DNA of 40,622 nt from JANRJY01 sp033763735 (lineage in GTDB: Bacteria > Bacteroidota > Bacteroidia > Cytophagales > UBA9547). How positions within the stretch are numbered: the stretch's first letter is position 1; every line of letters starts with the position of its first letter. The notes beneath the pieces were generated by a model, which saw only the letters and a list, made by a program, of their open reading frames with translations, had not been told where the DNA came from and did no database searches. The stretch covers positions 1 through 40,622 of the forward strand of contig JANRJY010000010.1 in the NCBI GenBank assembly GCA_033763735.1. Direction: 5' to 3'. Both the position numbers and the translations under genes were made by a program. This document shows positions 26,479 to 33,864 of the stretch, one piece after another.

Positions 26479-28368
26479 TTAATAAAGCATGCGATGACGA
26501 ATGGTTCCCGGTATATTTTTTAGATCGTTAACCAATTCCTTATCATGACGCACATCTTTGGCAATATCAGTGATTACATAACCAATAGTTTCGTTTGTTT
26601 TGAGATATTGACCTAAAATATTGATTTGATGTTTTGCTAATACATTGTTGATATTAGCTAATATACCTGGCACATTGTCATGAACATGCATCAGACGATG
26701 CGCTTCTTGCAACTCAGGGAGCTGTATTGGAGGGAAATTCACACTTCCATAAGAAGTACCGTTATTTATATACTCCGAAATACGTCCCGGTACAAATTGA
26801 CCTATATTGAATTGAGCCTCTTCCGTGCTACCTCCGATATGTGGGGTAAGTATCACATTAGGTAAGCCTCTGAGTTCATTCACAAATTCCTCATTATTGG
26901 TTTTTGGCTCGTAAGGAAATACATCCACAGCACATCCACGAACTTTACCAGATTTGATTGCCTTTGAAAGCGCCTGAATATCAACCACATGACCTCTACT
27001 CATGTTACAAAATATCACACCATCTTTCATAGTATTGAATTCGGCTTCTCCCAACATGTTTTTATTGGATGCTCGCCCGTCTACATGAACAGAGATAAAA
27101 TCGCAGGTTGAAAGCAATTCATTTAAGGTTTTGCATTTTTTAGCATTTCCTAACGAAAGTTTCTCTACAACATCATAATAAAACACTTCCATCCCAAGCG
27201 CTTCTGCTAATACAGATAATTGCGTACCAATATTACCATAACCAATCAATCCTAACTTTTTACCCCTTACTTCGTGTGCACCAGTAGCTGATTTGTCCCA
27301 TTTACCTTCATGCATCCAATTTGATTTTTGAATGATGAATCGTGAAAGTATAATAATCGAACCAATAGTAAGCTCCACCACCGAACGTGTATTGCTATAT
27401 GGTGCATTGAAAACTGCAATTCCTTTCTTTTGGCATGCTTTTAAGTCAATTTGGTTGGTACCAATGCAAAATGCACCAACGGATATTAACTTGGGTGCAT
27501 GATCCAAAACTTTTTGAGTTACGTTCGTTTTGGAACGAATGCCTAAAATGGATACATTTTTAATTCGCTCGCATAATTCGTCTTCATCTAAAGCCCCTTT
27601 CACTGTTTCGACCACATAACCTTCGGATTTAAATAACTTAACAGCTTCAGGATGAATATTTTCCAACAATAATACATTCATTCTGCTTTTAGGATACGAC
27701 TGTGCTCTTGGCAAATTATGTAAGAACAATATCTCATCCAGACTTGGTGTAACCGCATCCGCAACGTCAATAACTGATTTGCGAGAAACATTTTCCGTAA
27801 ACGCATAAAATTTGTTTGCAGCTCCTGCTTGTTTGATTTCAAAATCTGTAAATCCATCCCCTACTACAATTACTTCACCTGAAAGTTTAAGTGCCTGAAC
27901 CACTTGCACTTTGCCTTTATTACTTGCTAATGGGTTTTTAGTATCAAATCCAGTAATGTTGCCATGCGCATCATATTCAAAAGTGTTTGCAAATATATTT
28001 TCACTAGCAATACCAAAATCAGCGACTACCGGCACAATTATCTCTTTAAATCCTCCAGAAACGATGTATATCTGAGAAGCGAAACTTTTAATAAAAGGCT
28101 TGTTTCTGATGAATGAAGTAGAAACTTTGTCATGAAGGACATCGATTACTTTTGGAATATGAGAGGTATTGGCATGCAATAACTTTATCCTCTTGGTCAA
28201 TGATTCGGACAAGCTCAACTTTCCTTCCATGCCCAAATTGGTAATTGATTTTACCTCTGAAAGGATTTCATCGATTTTTGGATTATTTGCTAATGCTACT
28301 TCGCATAATACATCTAAAGTTTCGGCTTGAACAAAAGTGCTGTCAAAGTCAATTATGAAATACTGCAT
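26479..28368 (-). CDS. SerB-SerA fusion: phosphoserine phosphatase + 3-phosphoglycerate dehydrogenase
   Basis: A 629-aa two-enzyme fusion. Residues 1-210 form a HAD phosphatase like SerB: DFDSTF (nucleophile D7, D9), the SGGFKE motif, a lysine in ASNKGKVQ, and GDGFTDFEIKQAG binding Mg2+. After a linker (~211-231) a D-2-hydroxyacid dehydrogenase follows: GYGNIG NAD-binding motif at 376-381, NMSRGHVVD with the catalytic Arg, DVFPYEP, and catalytic H510 in TPHIGGSTEEA. An ACT regulatory domain ends the chain (~555-629, HDNVPGILANINNVLAKHQINILGQ). SerA and SerB catalyse the first and last steps of serine synthesis from 3-phosphoglycerate; serC, the middle step, is not in the window. The ACT domain suggests serine feedback. 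It starts 12 nt after the GtrA-like gene stop. Confidence 0.93.
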   Translation of the reverse strand: MQYFIIDFDSTFVQAETLDVLCEVALANNPKIDEILSEVKSITNLGMEGKLSLSESLTKRIKLLHANTSHIPKVIDVLHDKVSTSFIRNKPFIKSFASQIYIVSGGFKEIIVPVVADFGIASENIFANTFEYDAHGNITGFDTKNPLASNKGKVQVVQALKLSGEVIVVGDGFTDFEIKQAGAANKFYAFTENVSRKSVIDVADAVTPSLDEILFLHNLPRAQSYPKSRMNVLLLENIHPEAVKLFKSEGYVVETVKGALDEDELCERIKNVSILGIRSKTNVTQKVLDHAPKLISVGAFCIGTNQIDLKACQKKGIAVFNAPYSNTRSVVELTIGSIIILSRFIIQKSNWMHEGKWDKSATGAHEVRGKKLGLIGYGNIGTQLSVLAEALGMEVFYYDVVEKLSLGNAKKCKTLNELLSTCDFISVHVDGRASNKNMLGEAEFNTMKDGVIFCNMSRGHVVDIQALSKAIKSGKVRGCAVDVFPYEPKTNNEEFVNELRGLPNVILTPHIGGSTEEAQFNIGQFVPGRISEYINNGTSYGSVNFPPIQLPELQEAHRLMHVHDNVPGILANINNVLAKHQINILGQYLKTNETIGYVITDIAKDVRHDKELVNDLKNIPGTIRHRMLY

Positions 28369-28380
28369 AAAGGTTTATTC

Positions 28381-28794
28381 TTATTTATTTCTGAATGTTA
28401 TGAGCTTGTTTAATGTAAAATTGAACAAAGCAAATGTGGCAATTCCGGCATACTTTGCAAGCTGTGGGTCCAGTTGATAGTTTTCGACACATACAAACAA
28501 AGTATATGATTGAATGGACAAACATATAAGGAAAATAGTTCCAAAATAAAGTGAATCGCGAATCCAGTGTTCTTCACTTTTGAATGTCCATTTTCTGTTG
28601 AAATACAGGCTATTAACAAAAGATATTATTGAAGCTACGGAGTTTGCAATTTGATAATGAATGTTGAATAATCGGGTAAATATTTCGAAAAGAATAAGAT
28701 AGATTGCCACATTGAGCATTCCTATCAAACCGTATTTGATTATTTGCTTGAGGGTATCAGGCAGGAAACTGAGTTTTTCTATTTGTTCTTTCAT
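28381..28794 (-). CDS. GtrA-like membrane protein
   Basis: A 137-aa protein of the GtrA family with four predicted membrane helices: KYGLIGMLNVAIYLILFEIFT (~21-41), IANSVASIISFVNSLYF (~50-66), YFGTIFLICLSIQSYTLFVC (~83-102) and YAGIATFALFNFTLNKLITF (~115-134). The family includes flippases for lipid-linked glucose and proteins of cell-wall polysaccharide synthesis. An in-frame TTG at 28797 is rejected in favour of the ATG at 28794. It lies between a polytopic membrane protein gene (50 nt upstream) and serBA (12 nt downstream), so one transcript is likely. A role in glycan export is inference. Confidence 0.9.
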   Translation of the reverse strand: MKEQIEKLSFLPDTLKQIIKYGLIGMLNVAIYLILFEIFTRLFNIHYQIANSVASIISFVNSLYFNRKWTFKSEEHWIRDSLYFGTIFLICLSIQSYTLFVCVENYQLDPQLAKYAGIATFALFNFTLNKLITFRNK

Positions 28795-28844
28795 CAAAAA
28801 GGAATTGCGAATTTACGCTAAAAAGGTATTTGTAAAAATTAATT

Positions 28845-30077
28845 TTACTTAAGCTCCTTTAATCGGTTAAAATAAGTAAGACAAAGAAATATCAAAATTG
28901 GCGTAAACGCAATTCGGTAACGCATCAAACTACCTAAAATGGGCGCTGAAATAGGGACAACAATCATTAAGATAATACTTGAAAATATTATACTTAGTTC
29001 AAAAAATGAATGGTGATGAATTGTTTTAGACTTAAGCATATTAAATACAGTTGCACATAATAAAATAGTAGTCAAGAGTGCTGTTAATGAAGAAATTACC
29101 TCAAATAAACTGGAACATTGCCATATTAAAGGTGCCGTGGTAGCATAAATAAAAGCCAAAATAATATTGATTGGGATATTAAAAACATCATTTGATTCCT
29201 TAAAAAACAACACTTTTCCGGTGGAGTTGGATTTAAACAAGTTTTGGTTAATTGATATGAATGAAAGAATATTTTCGTTATAAAATACTGACAAATAAGT
29301 ATTTGCAATTAAAAAACCCAATAATATACCTAATAAAAACAATCCAAATTTATAGTTTTTGTGAAAGGGAAATCTATCAAGAAGTATTCCAAAAAATATC
29401 AATATTGATGCAAACGCAATATAGAATTTCAGCTGAACGAGAAAAAAAAGTGCGAACAAATATCCAATGATGTTTGCTGTAATTTTGTTTTTTGTGTTTA
29501 AAGCAAAATAAATGGATAGAAAAAACAAGCCCATTGCTAAGGCTTCTTTATTTAAACCTGATGACCAAAAAAGTAAATCGGGCCAGAAAAACAAAGCAAA
29601 TAAAGCTGGCACTTTATATTTAAGATCTATTTGCATTAACTTATTGATTAATAGCCACGAACAGATAGCATTAAAAAAAGATAGATATGCTCCACTAAGC
29701 CAGTAATTATTATTTGTTAATAGATTAAATATTGATAAAAATTTGATAAGAAATTTTGTTTCAAATATGCCTTGTTTTGTTAAAAATGCCAATTGATCAT
29801 AGTCGTTGAATATCAAGGCATTGAACCACCTTTCTTTATCAATAAATATTAAATTTGAAAATTGAATACTGTCTTGAAAAATTGAAAAAGTATCCCCTTT
29901 TTGGTAATAGAATGTATACACCAATCCATAAATAACTCCTGCTATTATTTTAACTAATATAAAAATTGGGATATAAACATTTAGAGGACTTGTTGCAAAT
30001 TGATTTTTGAAAAAAATGTATAGCCCATATAGAATCAGGGTGTTGACAAGAAGGATAGGTACAAGTGCAAAGGTCAT
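28845..30077 (-). CDS. Polytopic membrane protein (possible glycosyltransferase or polymerase)
   Basis: A 410-aa protein with about ten hydrophobic segments spread through the chain (e.g. ILVKIIAGVIYGLVYTFYY, YKVPALFALFFWPDLLFWS, GYLFALFFLVQLKFYIAFASILIFFGILL, FGLFLLGILLGFLIANTYLS, ALLTTILLCATVFNML, SIIFSSIILMIVVPIS) and polar loops. The end (GSLMRYRIAFTPILIFLCLTYFNRL) resembles O-antigen polymerase or GT-C-type proteins. The neighbouring GtrA-like gene fits a polysaccharide or lipid-linked sugar role. No catalytic motif is certain, so the function is open. Confidence 0.7.
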   Translation of the reverse strand: MTFALVPILLVNTLILYGLYIFFKNQFATSPLNVYIPIFILVKIIAGVIYGLVYTFYYQKGDTFSIFQDSIQFSNLIFIDKERWFNALIFNDYDQLAFLTKQGIFETKFLIKFLSIFNLLTNNNYWLSGAYLSFFNAICSWLLINKLMQIDLKYKVPALFALFFWPDLLFWSSGLNKEALAMGLFFLSIYFALNTKNKITANIIGYLFALFFLVQLKFYIAFASILIFFGILLDRFPFHKNYKFGLFLLGILLGFLIANTYLSVFYNENILSFISINQNLFKSNSTGKVLFFKESNDVFNIPINIILAFIYATTAPLIWQCSSLFEVISSLTALLTTILLCATVFNMLKSKTIHHHSFFELSIIFSSIILMIVVPISAPILGSLMRYRIAFTPILIFLCLTYFNRLKELK

Positions 30078-30095
30078 AAATTATAGATTTAATTA

Positions 30096-30133
30096 TAGCC
30101 CCACCCTAATCCCTCCCCAAGGGAGAGGGACTT
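30096..30133. repeat. C-rich intergenic REP-like element
   Basis: A tract of C-rich then G-rich bases forms a short hairpin, CCCTCCC against GGGAGAGGG with a one-base bulge. Its GC-richness contrasts sharply with the AT-rich surroundings. I recognise the pattern GCCCC-ACCCTAA-CCCTCCCC-AAGGG as one found in intergenic regions of many Bacteroidota. It sits just after the dapD stop and before the membrane-protein gene. Confidence 0.6.
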
Positions 30134-30141
30134 TTGTCCTA

Positions 30142-30954
30142 TTAAACGGCAACATCATTATCCCTTAAAGCGGAATTCAAAGAAGTTTTCAGATCGGTAC
30201 TTTCTTTGCGTTGACCAATAATAAGCGCACAAGGAACCTGAAACTCTCCTGCAGGGAATTTTTTGGTATAAGTGCCTGGTATAACCACACTTCGTGAAGG
30301 CACAAAACCTTTGTACTCTTTACGTTCCGGAGTGGTGGTATCAATAATTTTGGAACTTCCGGTAATAGATACCCCAGCACCAATTACTGCCTCCTTACCA
30401 ATATGTGCGCCTTCTACAATTATACATCTGGAACCAATAAATGCACCATCTTCAATAATTACGGGAGCTGCTTGTACAGGTTCCAATACCCCACCGAGAC
30501 CTACTCCCCCACTCAAATGCACATGTTTGCCTACTTGTGCACAGCTTCCTACGGTTGCCCAAGTATCCACCATAGTGCCCTCATCGACATACGCACCAAT
30601 ATTCACATAACTAGGCATTAATATCACTCCTTTGCTAATATATGCTCCATAGCGTGCGACTGCATGCGGCACTACACGTATGCCAAGCACAGCATAATCC
30701 GATTTTAGTTTCATTTTATCATGGAATTCCAAAGGTCCGGCATGGAACGTTTCCATTTTACGGATTGGGAAATACAAAATAACTGCTTTTTTAATCCATT
30801 CATTTACTTGCCAGCCGGTCGATGTTGGTTCTGCTACTCTTAAACGACCTTTGTCAAGTTCTTCTATGACAAATTCAATAGCTTCAGTAGTAATGTTTTG
30901 ACTTAATAAAGAACGATCGTCCCAAGCTTTTTCAATGATTGCTTTAATTTCCAT
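30142..30954 (-). CDS. dapD: 2,3,4,5-tetrahydropyridine-2,6-dicarboxylate N-succinyltransferase
   Basis: A 270-aa left-handed beta-helix acyltransferase that succinylates tetrahydrodipicolinate in the lysine/diaminopimelate pathway, supplying peptidoglycan. It shows the N-terminal alpha domain (IEKAWDDRSLL), then hexapeptide repeats (GAYISKGVILMPSYVNIGAYVDEGTMVDTWATVGSCAQVGKHVHLSGGVGLGGVLEPV), and GAFIGSRCIIVEGAHIGKEAVIGAGVSI, typical of DapD. The frame is open further upstream to 31002, but the ATG at 30954 gives the family-like start MEIKAIIEKAW. A ~42-bp segment of its upstream region is repeated before the brnT-like gene (31628-31669). Confidence 0.96.
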   Translation of the reverse strand: MEIKAIIEKAWDDRSLLSQNITTEAIEFVIEELDKGRLRVAEPTSTGWQVNEWIKKAVILYFPIRKMETFHAGPLEFHDKMKLKSDYAVLGIRVVPHAVARYGAYISKGVILMPSYVNIGAYVDEGTMVDTWATVGSCAQVGKHVHLSGGVGLGGVLEPVQAAPVIIEDGAFIGSRCIIVEGAHIGKEAVIGAGVSITGSSKIIDTTTPERKEYKGFVPSRSVVIPGTYTKKFPAGEFQVPCALIIGQRKESTDLKTSLNSALRDNDVAV

Positions 30955-30960
30955 GATTGA

Positions 30961-31002
30961 TTTTTGAAGCTGCAAATTTGAAGATAAAAAAGAGAAGTGC
31001 AA
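30961..31002. repeat. Direct repeat copy 1, upstream of dapD
   Basis: A 42-bp segment matches 31628-31669 at 38 of 42 positions, including a 21-bp perfect block (30982-31002 = 31649-31669). Weaker similarity continues for another ~90 bp in both copies (AT-rich stretch, then a TTCGT-AAGA motif). Both copies lie just upstream of minus-strand genes. Confidence 0.75.
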
Positions 31003-31155
31003 CTAAGGAAAGAGATTTTAGATTGACAATTAATAATTTTTGATTTGGAATTTTTTCGATTCGTAAGAACTGGTGCCGAGAAATAAAGCATTTTTTATTT
31101 CATAAAGACAAGAACCAAAAAAATAGAATAGATTAAAAATCAGAATTTTTATAAA

Positions 31156-31293
31156 TCAAACCCTTTTTTGACTTGTCTTAAGTTTTTGCTCTGCATCAAA
31201 GCGATGCATGAAGCGAATTTCTCTTGAGTCAATTTCTTTATCTGAATTACGATTGTCACTCGAAATCTTTGATGTTTTTTTTATTGTTTTCAT
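31156..31293 (-). CDS. Candidate 45-aa antitoxin overlapping the BrnT-like toxin
   Basis: A small ORF in another frame from the toxin, beginning ATG at 31293, 38 nt before the toxin stop codon is complete, and ending TGA at 31156. Protein: MKTIKKTSKISSDNRNSDKE at the front, then IDSREIRFMHRFDAEQKLKT and SQKRV. It is basic, polar, and has a helix-like centre. In brnTA loci the antitoxin is the downstream gene and often starts near or inside the toxin end, which matches. At 45 aa it is shorter than typical BrnA and could be degraded or a different antitoxin type. Support comes from position, a good start and continuous coding potential; no homology claim is made. Confidence 0.5.
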   Translation of the reverse strand: MKTIKKTSKISSDNRNSDKEIDSREIRFMHRFDAEQKLKTSQKRV

Positions 31294-31573
31294 AAATTTG
31301 TTTCAATCTTAATTTAGTAGCTGGTCTGCAACTAAAGGGTCTAATTTTGTCATTTCTTATTTCAAACGCAATAAATAACAACCGGTTCAAATTACTTTTG
31401 CCTAAACAAATATATTCATCATTACCGTGTTTTCCAATGCTATCGAAATATTCAATTTTATACTTGTCCTCAAAAAAACTTTCTATTTCAACTTCGGTAA
31501 GTTTTCGTTCTAAATGCTCATTGAACAAATGTTTTTTATTGTTTTCGTCCCATAAAAATTCAATTTGATACAT
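31256..31573 (-). CDS. BrnT-like toxin (RelE-fold ribonuclease)
   Basis: A 105-aa protein with BrnT features: N-terminal IEFLWDENNKKHLFNEHLER (the family's WDE-x-K-x-x-N-x-x-KH region), a central EVEIESFFED segment, DEYICLGKSNLNRLLFIAFEIRND strands and the ISARKAT-like block as FSCRPATKLRLKQIYEN. BrnT is an RNase toxin of the type II brnTA system, structurally RelE-like. An ATG at 31571 is close to the track start at 31573 and both encode nearly the same N-terminus. Direct-repeat copies flank the module. Activity is predicted, not shown. Confidence 0.82.
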   Translation of the reverse strand: MYQIEFLWDENNKKHLFNEHLERKLTEVEIESFFEDKYKIEYFDSIGKHGNDEYICLGKSNLNRLLFIAFEIRNDKIRPFSCRPATKLRLKQIYENNKKNIKDFE

Positions 31574-31627
31574 TTTGTTATTTCATATTTAAACTTTAAA
31601 AATATAAAAACCAACTGGAATAATTAA

Positions 31628-31669
31628 TTTTTGAAACTTCAAAATTGTAGATAAAAAAGAGAAGTGCAA
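31628..31669. repeat. Direct repeat copy 2, upstream of the BrnT-like gene
   Basis: The second copy of the 42-bp repeat at 30961-31002. In the minus direction it precedes the BrnT-like start by ~55 nt, as copy 1 precedes dapD by ~7 nt. It begins the 383-bp gene-free stretch 31574-31956, which is built largely from dispersed repeats. Confidence 0.75.
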
Positions 31670-31700
31670 GAGGCAAAGGGATTTATGATTGAAGAAAATC

Positions 31701-31735
31701 AATTTTAAATTTTAAATGTTAAATGTTAAATTTTT
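31701..31735. repeat. AT-rich TTAAAT microrepeat
   Basis: Short overlapping repeats of AAATTTTAAATGTTAAATGT type. A similar tract occurs at 34868-34900 before the M1 peptidase gene (TAAATTTTGAATGTTAAATT type). Both look like members of a low-complexity intergenic family. Confidence 0.6.
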
Positions 31736-31850
31736 GGTTCGTGAAGACTCGAACTGAGGAATTAGTTTACAGTCAACCAAACTAGGAATAATTTCGCTTT
31801 TAGAGAATAAAGTGTCGGTTATAGGTTTTGGGTTTTGAATAATTAAATGG

Positions 31851-31875
31851 GACTGCTTCATTCTTCGCAGTGACG
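31851..31875 (-). repeat. Degenerate arm of the CATTGCGAG dispersed repeat
   Basis: GACTGCTTCATTCTTCGCAG-TGACG differs from the widespread form GATTGCTTCGTTCCTCGCAA-TGACG at four positions, all transitions. It is in opposite orientation to the right arm of the intact element at 33004-33066. Confidence 0.55.
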
Positions 31876-31906
31876 CAAGGTTAACTTGATACCTAGTACC
31901 TGAACA

Positions 31907-31950
31907 CGTCAAATCGTCAACACATCAAAACATCCAATCGTCAAAACCTC
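31907..31950. repeat. ACATCAA/CGTCAA simple tandem-like tract
   Basis: Irregular repeats of the words CGTCAA, ACATCA and ATCGTCAA just before the phnE stop. Similar ACATC tracts are common between Bacteroidota genes. No function is proposed. Confidence 0.5.
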
Positions 31951-31956
31951 AGTACG

Positions 31957-32964
31957 TTATTTGCTCACTTCCTTCCTAATAAACGAACTGGCATAGTCCA
32001 TTGCCCATACGATGCAGGTAATTACCAATATAATGAGACCTACTTCATGCCACTTGGCAAGGCCTTGATATTGCATCAGAATGCTACCCAATCCTCCCCC
32101 ACCCACAAGCCCAATCACGGTTGCCATACGAACATTGATATCCCAACGATACACAGTAAACGAAATAAACGGCAGAATCACCTGAGGCACAATGCCATAC
32201 CAAACCACCAAAATCCCATGAGCACCTGTGGATTGTATGGCCTCTAAAGGACCTACATCAATGGTTTCGATACTTTCGGAATACAACTTGGCAAGGGAAG
32301 CTATAGAGTGAATAGATAAAGCCAACATACCTGCAAATGGCCCAATACCTACCCAAACCGAAAAAATAATGGCCCATACTAAAGGTTCAATGGAGCGCGA
32401 AATATTCAAAAATGCTCTTAAAAGGGTGTATACTGTTTTTCCTAAAAATCCTTTCATTACATTGGAAGCCGCAAAAAAACTCAACAAAAATGCAACAGGA
32501 ATGCCAATAATGGTTGCCATAAAAGCCATATAAATAGTTTCTACTGCTGCCCCTATTACTCTTGGAAATATCTTGAATTCAGGTGTAACCAATGCTGAAA
32601 AAATACGGCCTGCAGCTGAAAGACCATCTGTACTAAAAAAATCCTTTAATGATACCTGCGTAATTTGCCAACCTGTGGCAATGGTAATTAGAAAAATATA
32701 GATAAAAATGTATTTGTATATTTTAGCTCCATCTTTCAAACCAATATGAAACACACGCCTCCCAATACTGGCATTGGGAATAAAATGGGCTGAAAATGTA
32801 ATCAAACATGATGCTATAATGTATAAATAATACTGATTGGGAGCAAATTCAAACTCATTACCCGAAGGAGCTACAAAAAATGAATAATAGGTGGTGAGGA
32901 TAATGTATAACCACACCAAAATATCTACAAAAAAAATCTTATAATTGTTAAATGCTTTTTTCAT
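31957..32964 (-). CDS. phnE: Phosphonate-type ABC transporter permease
   Basis: A 335-aa inner-membrane permease. The N-terminal third (~1-110) holds extra membrane helices (FFVDILVWLYIILTTYYSFFVAP, YLYIIASCLITFSAHFIP, YIFIYIFLITIATGW) compared with ~260-aa PhnE proteins. The core (VETIYMAFMATIIGIPVAFLLSFFAASNV, then EAIQSTGAHGILVVWYGIVPQVILP with the EAA-like loop) is typical. The frame extends back to a TTG at 33081, but those 39 residues are a translation of the inserted repeat 33004-33066; the ATG at 32964 is chosen. It is 113 nt downstream of phnC, separated by that repeat. Confidence 0.9.
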   Translation of the reverse strand: MKKAFNNYKIFFVDILVWLYIILTTYYSFFVAPSGNEFEFAPNQYYLYIIASCLITFSAHFIPNASIGRRVFHIGLKDGAKIYKYIFIYIFLITIATGWQITQVSLKDFFSTDGLSAAGRIFSALVTPEFKIFPRVIGAAVETIYMAFMATIIGIPVAFLLSFFAASNVMKGFLGKTVYTLLRAFLNISRSIEPLVWAIIFSVWVGIGPFAGMLALSIHSIASLAKLYSESIETIDVGPLEAIQSTGAHGILVVWYGIVPQVILPFISFTVYRWDINVRMATVIGLVGGGGLGSILMQYQGLAKWHEVGLIILVITCIVWAMDYASSFIRKEVSK

Positions 32965-33003
32965 TAGTTGGTTTTCAAAATTATTTGATTTTAAACTATT
33001 TAG

Positions 33004-33066
33004 AGATTGCTTCACTTTGTTCGCAAAGAAGGTTATCGCGTCATTGCGAGTGGAACGAAGCAATCT
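33004..33066. mobile_element. 63-bp MITE/REP-like element with 10-bp inverted ends
   Basis: Perfect terminal inverted repeats AGATTGCTTC (33004-33013) and GAAGCAATCT (33057-33066) bound an element containing CGTCATTGCGAG and GGAACGAAGCAATC, sequence words I recognise as a dispersed repeat of many bacterial genomes. It lies inside the phn operon between phnC and phnE. It carries no gene. Mobility by a trans-acting enzyme is inference. Confidence 0.7.
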
Positions 33067-33077
33067 ATAATTATTAA

Positions 33078-33854
33078 TCAATGAATAGTAACTTCTTTGG
33101 CTTCCTCACCATATATTTTTTTGAACCATTCATCCGTAATTTCATTAGGTCCACCTTCAAATACAATATGTCCATCTTTCATTGCAATTACTCGGGTTGC
33201 ATAGGCACGCACTAACGAAAGAAAGTGCAAATTACAAACCACGGTTATGCCCATTTCTGTATTTATTTTTTTCAAATAATCCATTACCGTATGAGAAGTT
33301 GATGGATCTAAACTTGCCACGGGTTCATCTGCCAATAATATTTCAGGGCTTTGAACTAAGGCTCTGGCAATGGCCACCCTTTGTTTTTGTCCTCCACTGA
33401 GTTTGCCTGCTTTGTTGGTAATACGGTCCGTTAGGCCAACAATTTTAATGGCTTCTTTTGCTTTCTCTTTTGCTTCGTTGGAGAATAAAAAAAATAGCCC
33501 TTTGAACAAATTGGTTTTGTAGAGCAGTCCTGTAAGTACATTAATAAGCACTGTATATGAAGGAATGATGTTGAATTGCTGAAATATCATTCCGATTTTG
33601 GAACGAATTTCACGAAGTTTTTTGCCTTCAACCTTGGCTATATCAATGCCTTTGAAAATAATTTGACCCGAAGTGGGTACATTTAATCGGTTCAAGCATC
33701 TTAAAAGTGTGGATTTGCCGGAGCCACTTAAGCCAATAATTGCTAAAAATTCCCCTTCATAAATATCAAAACTTATTTTGTGAAGGGCGGTATAACCATT
33801 TTCAAAAGTTTTTTCAAGATCTTTGACTGAAAGTATGATTTGCTTTTTTTCCAA
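33078..33854 (-). CDS. phnC: Phosphonate-type ABC transporter ATP-binding protein
   Basis: A 258-aa ABC ATPase. Walker A is GLSGSGKSTLL, the Q-loop GMIFQQFNIIPSY, the signature LSGGQKQRVAIARALVQ, Walker B EILLADEPVASLDP and the H-loop VVCNLHF. The LNRLNVPTSGQIIF and FNIIPSYTVLINVL stretches are typical of PhnC. No ATG is available at the front, so the TTG at 33854, 10 nt after the phnD stop, is the likely start. It powers uptake through PhnE. Confidence 0.93.
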   Translation of the reverse strand: MEKKQIILSVKDLEKTFENGYTALHKISFDIYEGEFLAIIGLSGSGKSTLLRCLNRLNVPTSGQIIFKGIDIAKVEGKKLREIRSKIGMIFQQFNIIPSYTVLINVLTGLLYKTNLFKGLFFLFSNEAKEKAKEAIKIVGLTDRITNKAGKLSGGQKQRVAIARALVQSPEILLADEPVASLDPSTSHTVMDYLKKINTEMGITVVCNLHFLSLVRAYATRVIAMKDGHIVFEGGPNEITDEWFKKIYGEEAKEVTIH

Positions 33855-33864
33855 TGTAATTAAC

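Noticed and set aside
31738..31760. TTCG-rich segment resembling a tRNA T-loop
   Set aside because: No acceptor, D or anticodon arms can be folded around it; it belongs to the degenerate direct repeat.
31712..31912. 66-aa minus-strand ORF
   Set aside because: It is read through the TTAAAT microrepeat, the SRxxxL stretch from the CATTGCGAG repeat arm, and other repeat sequence; not a protein.
32965..33081. 39-residue N-terminal extension of phnE from a TTG
   Set aside because: The residues come from translating the repeat 33004-33066; the ATG at 32964 begins a normal membrane protein.
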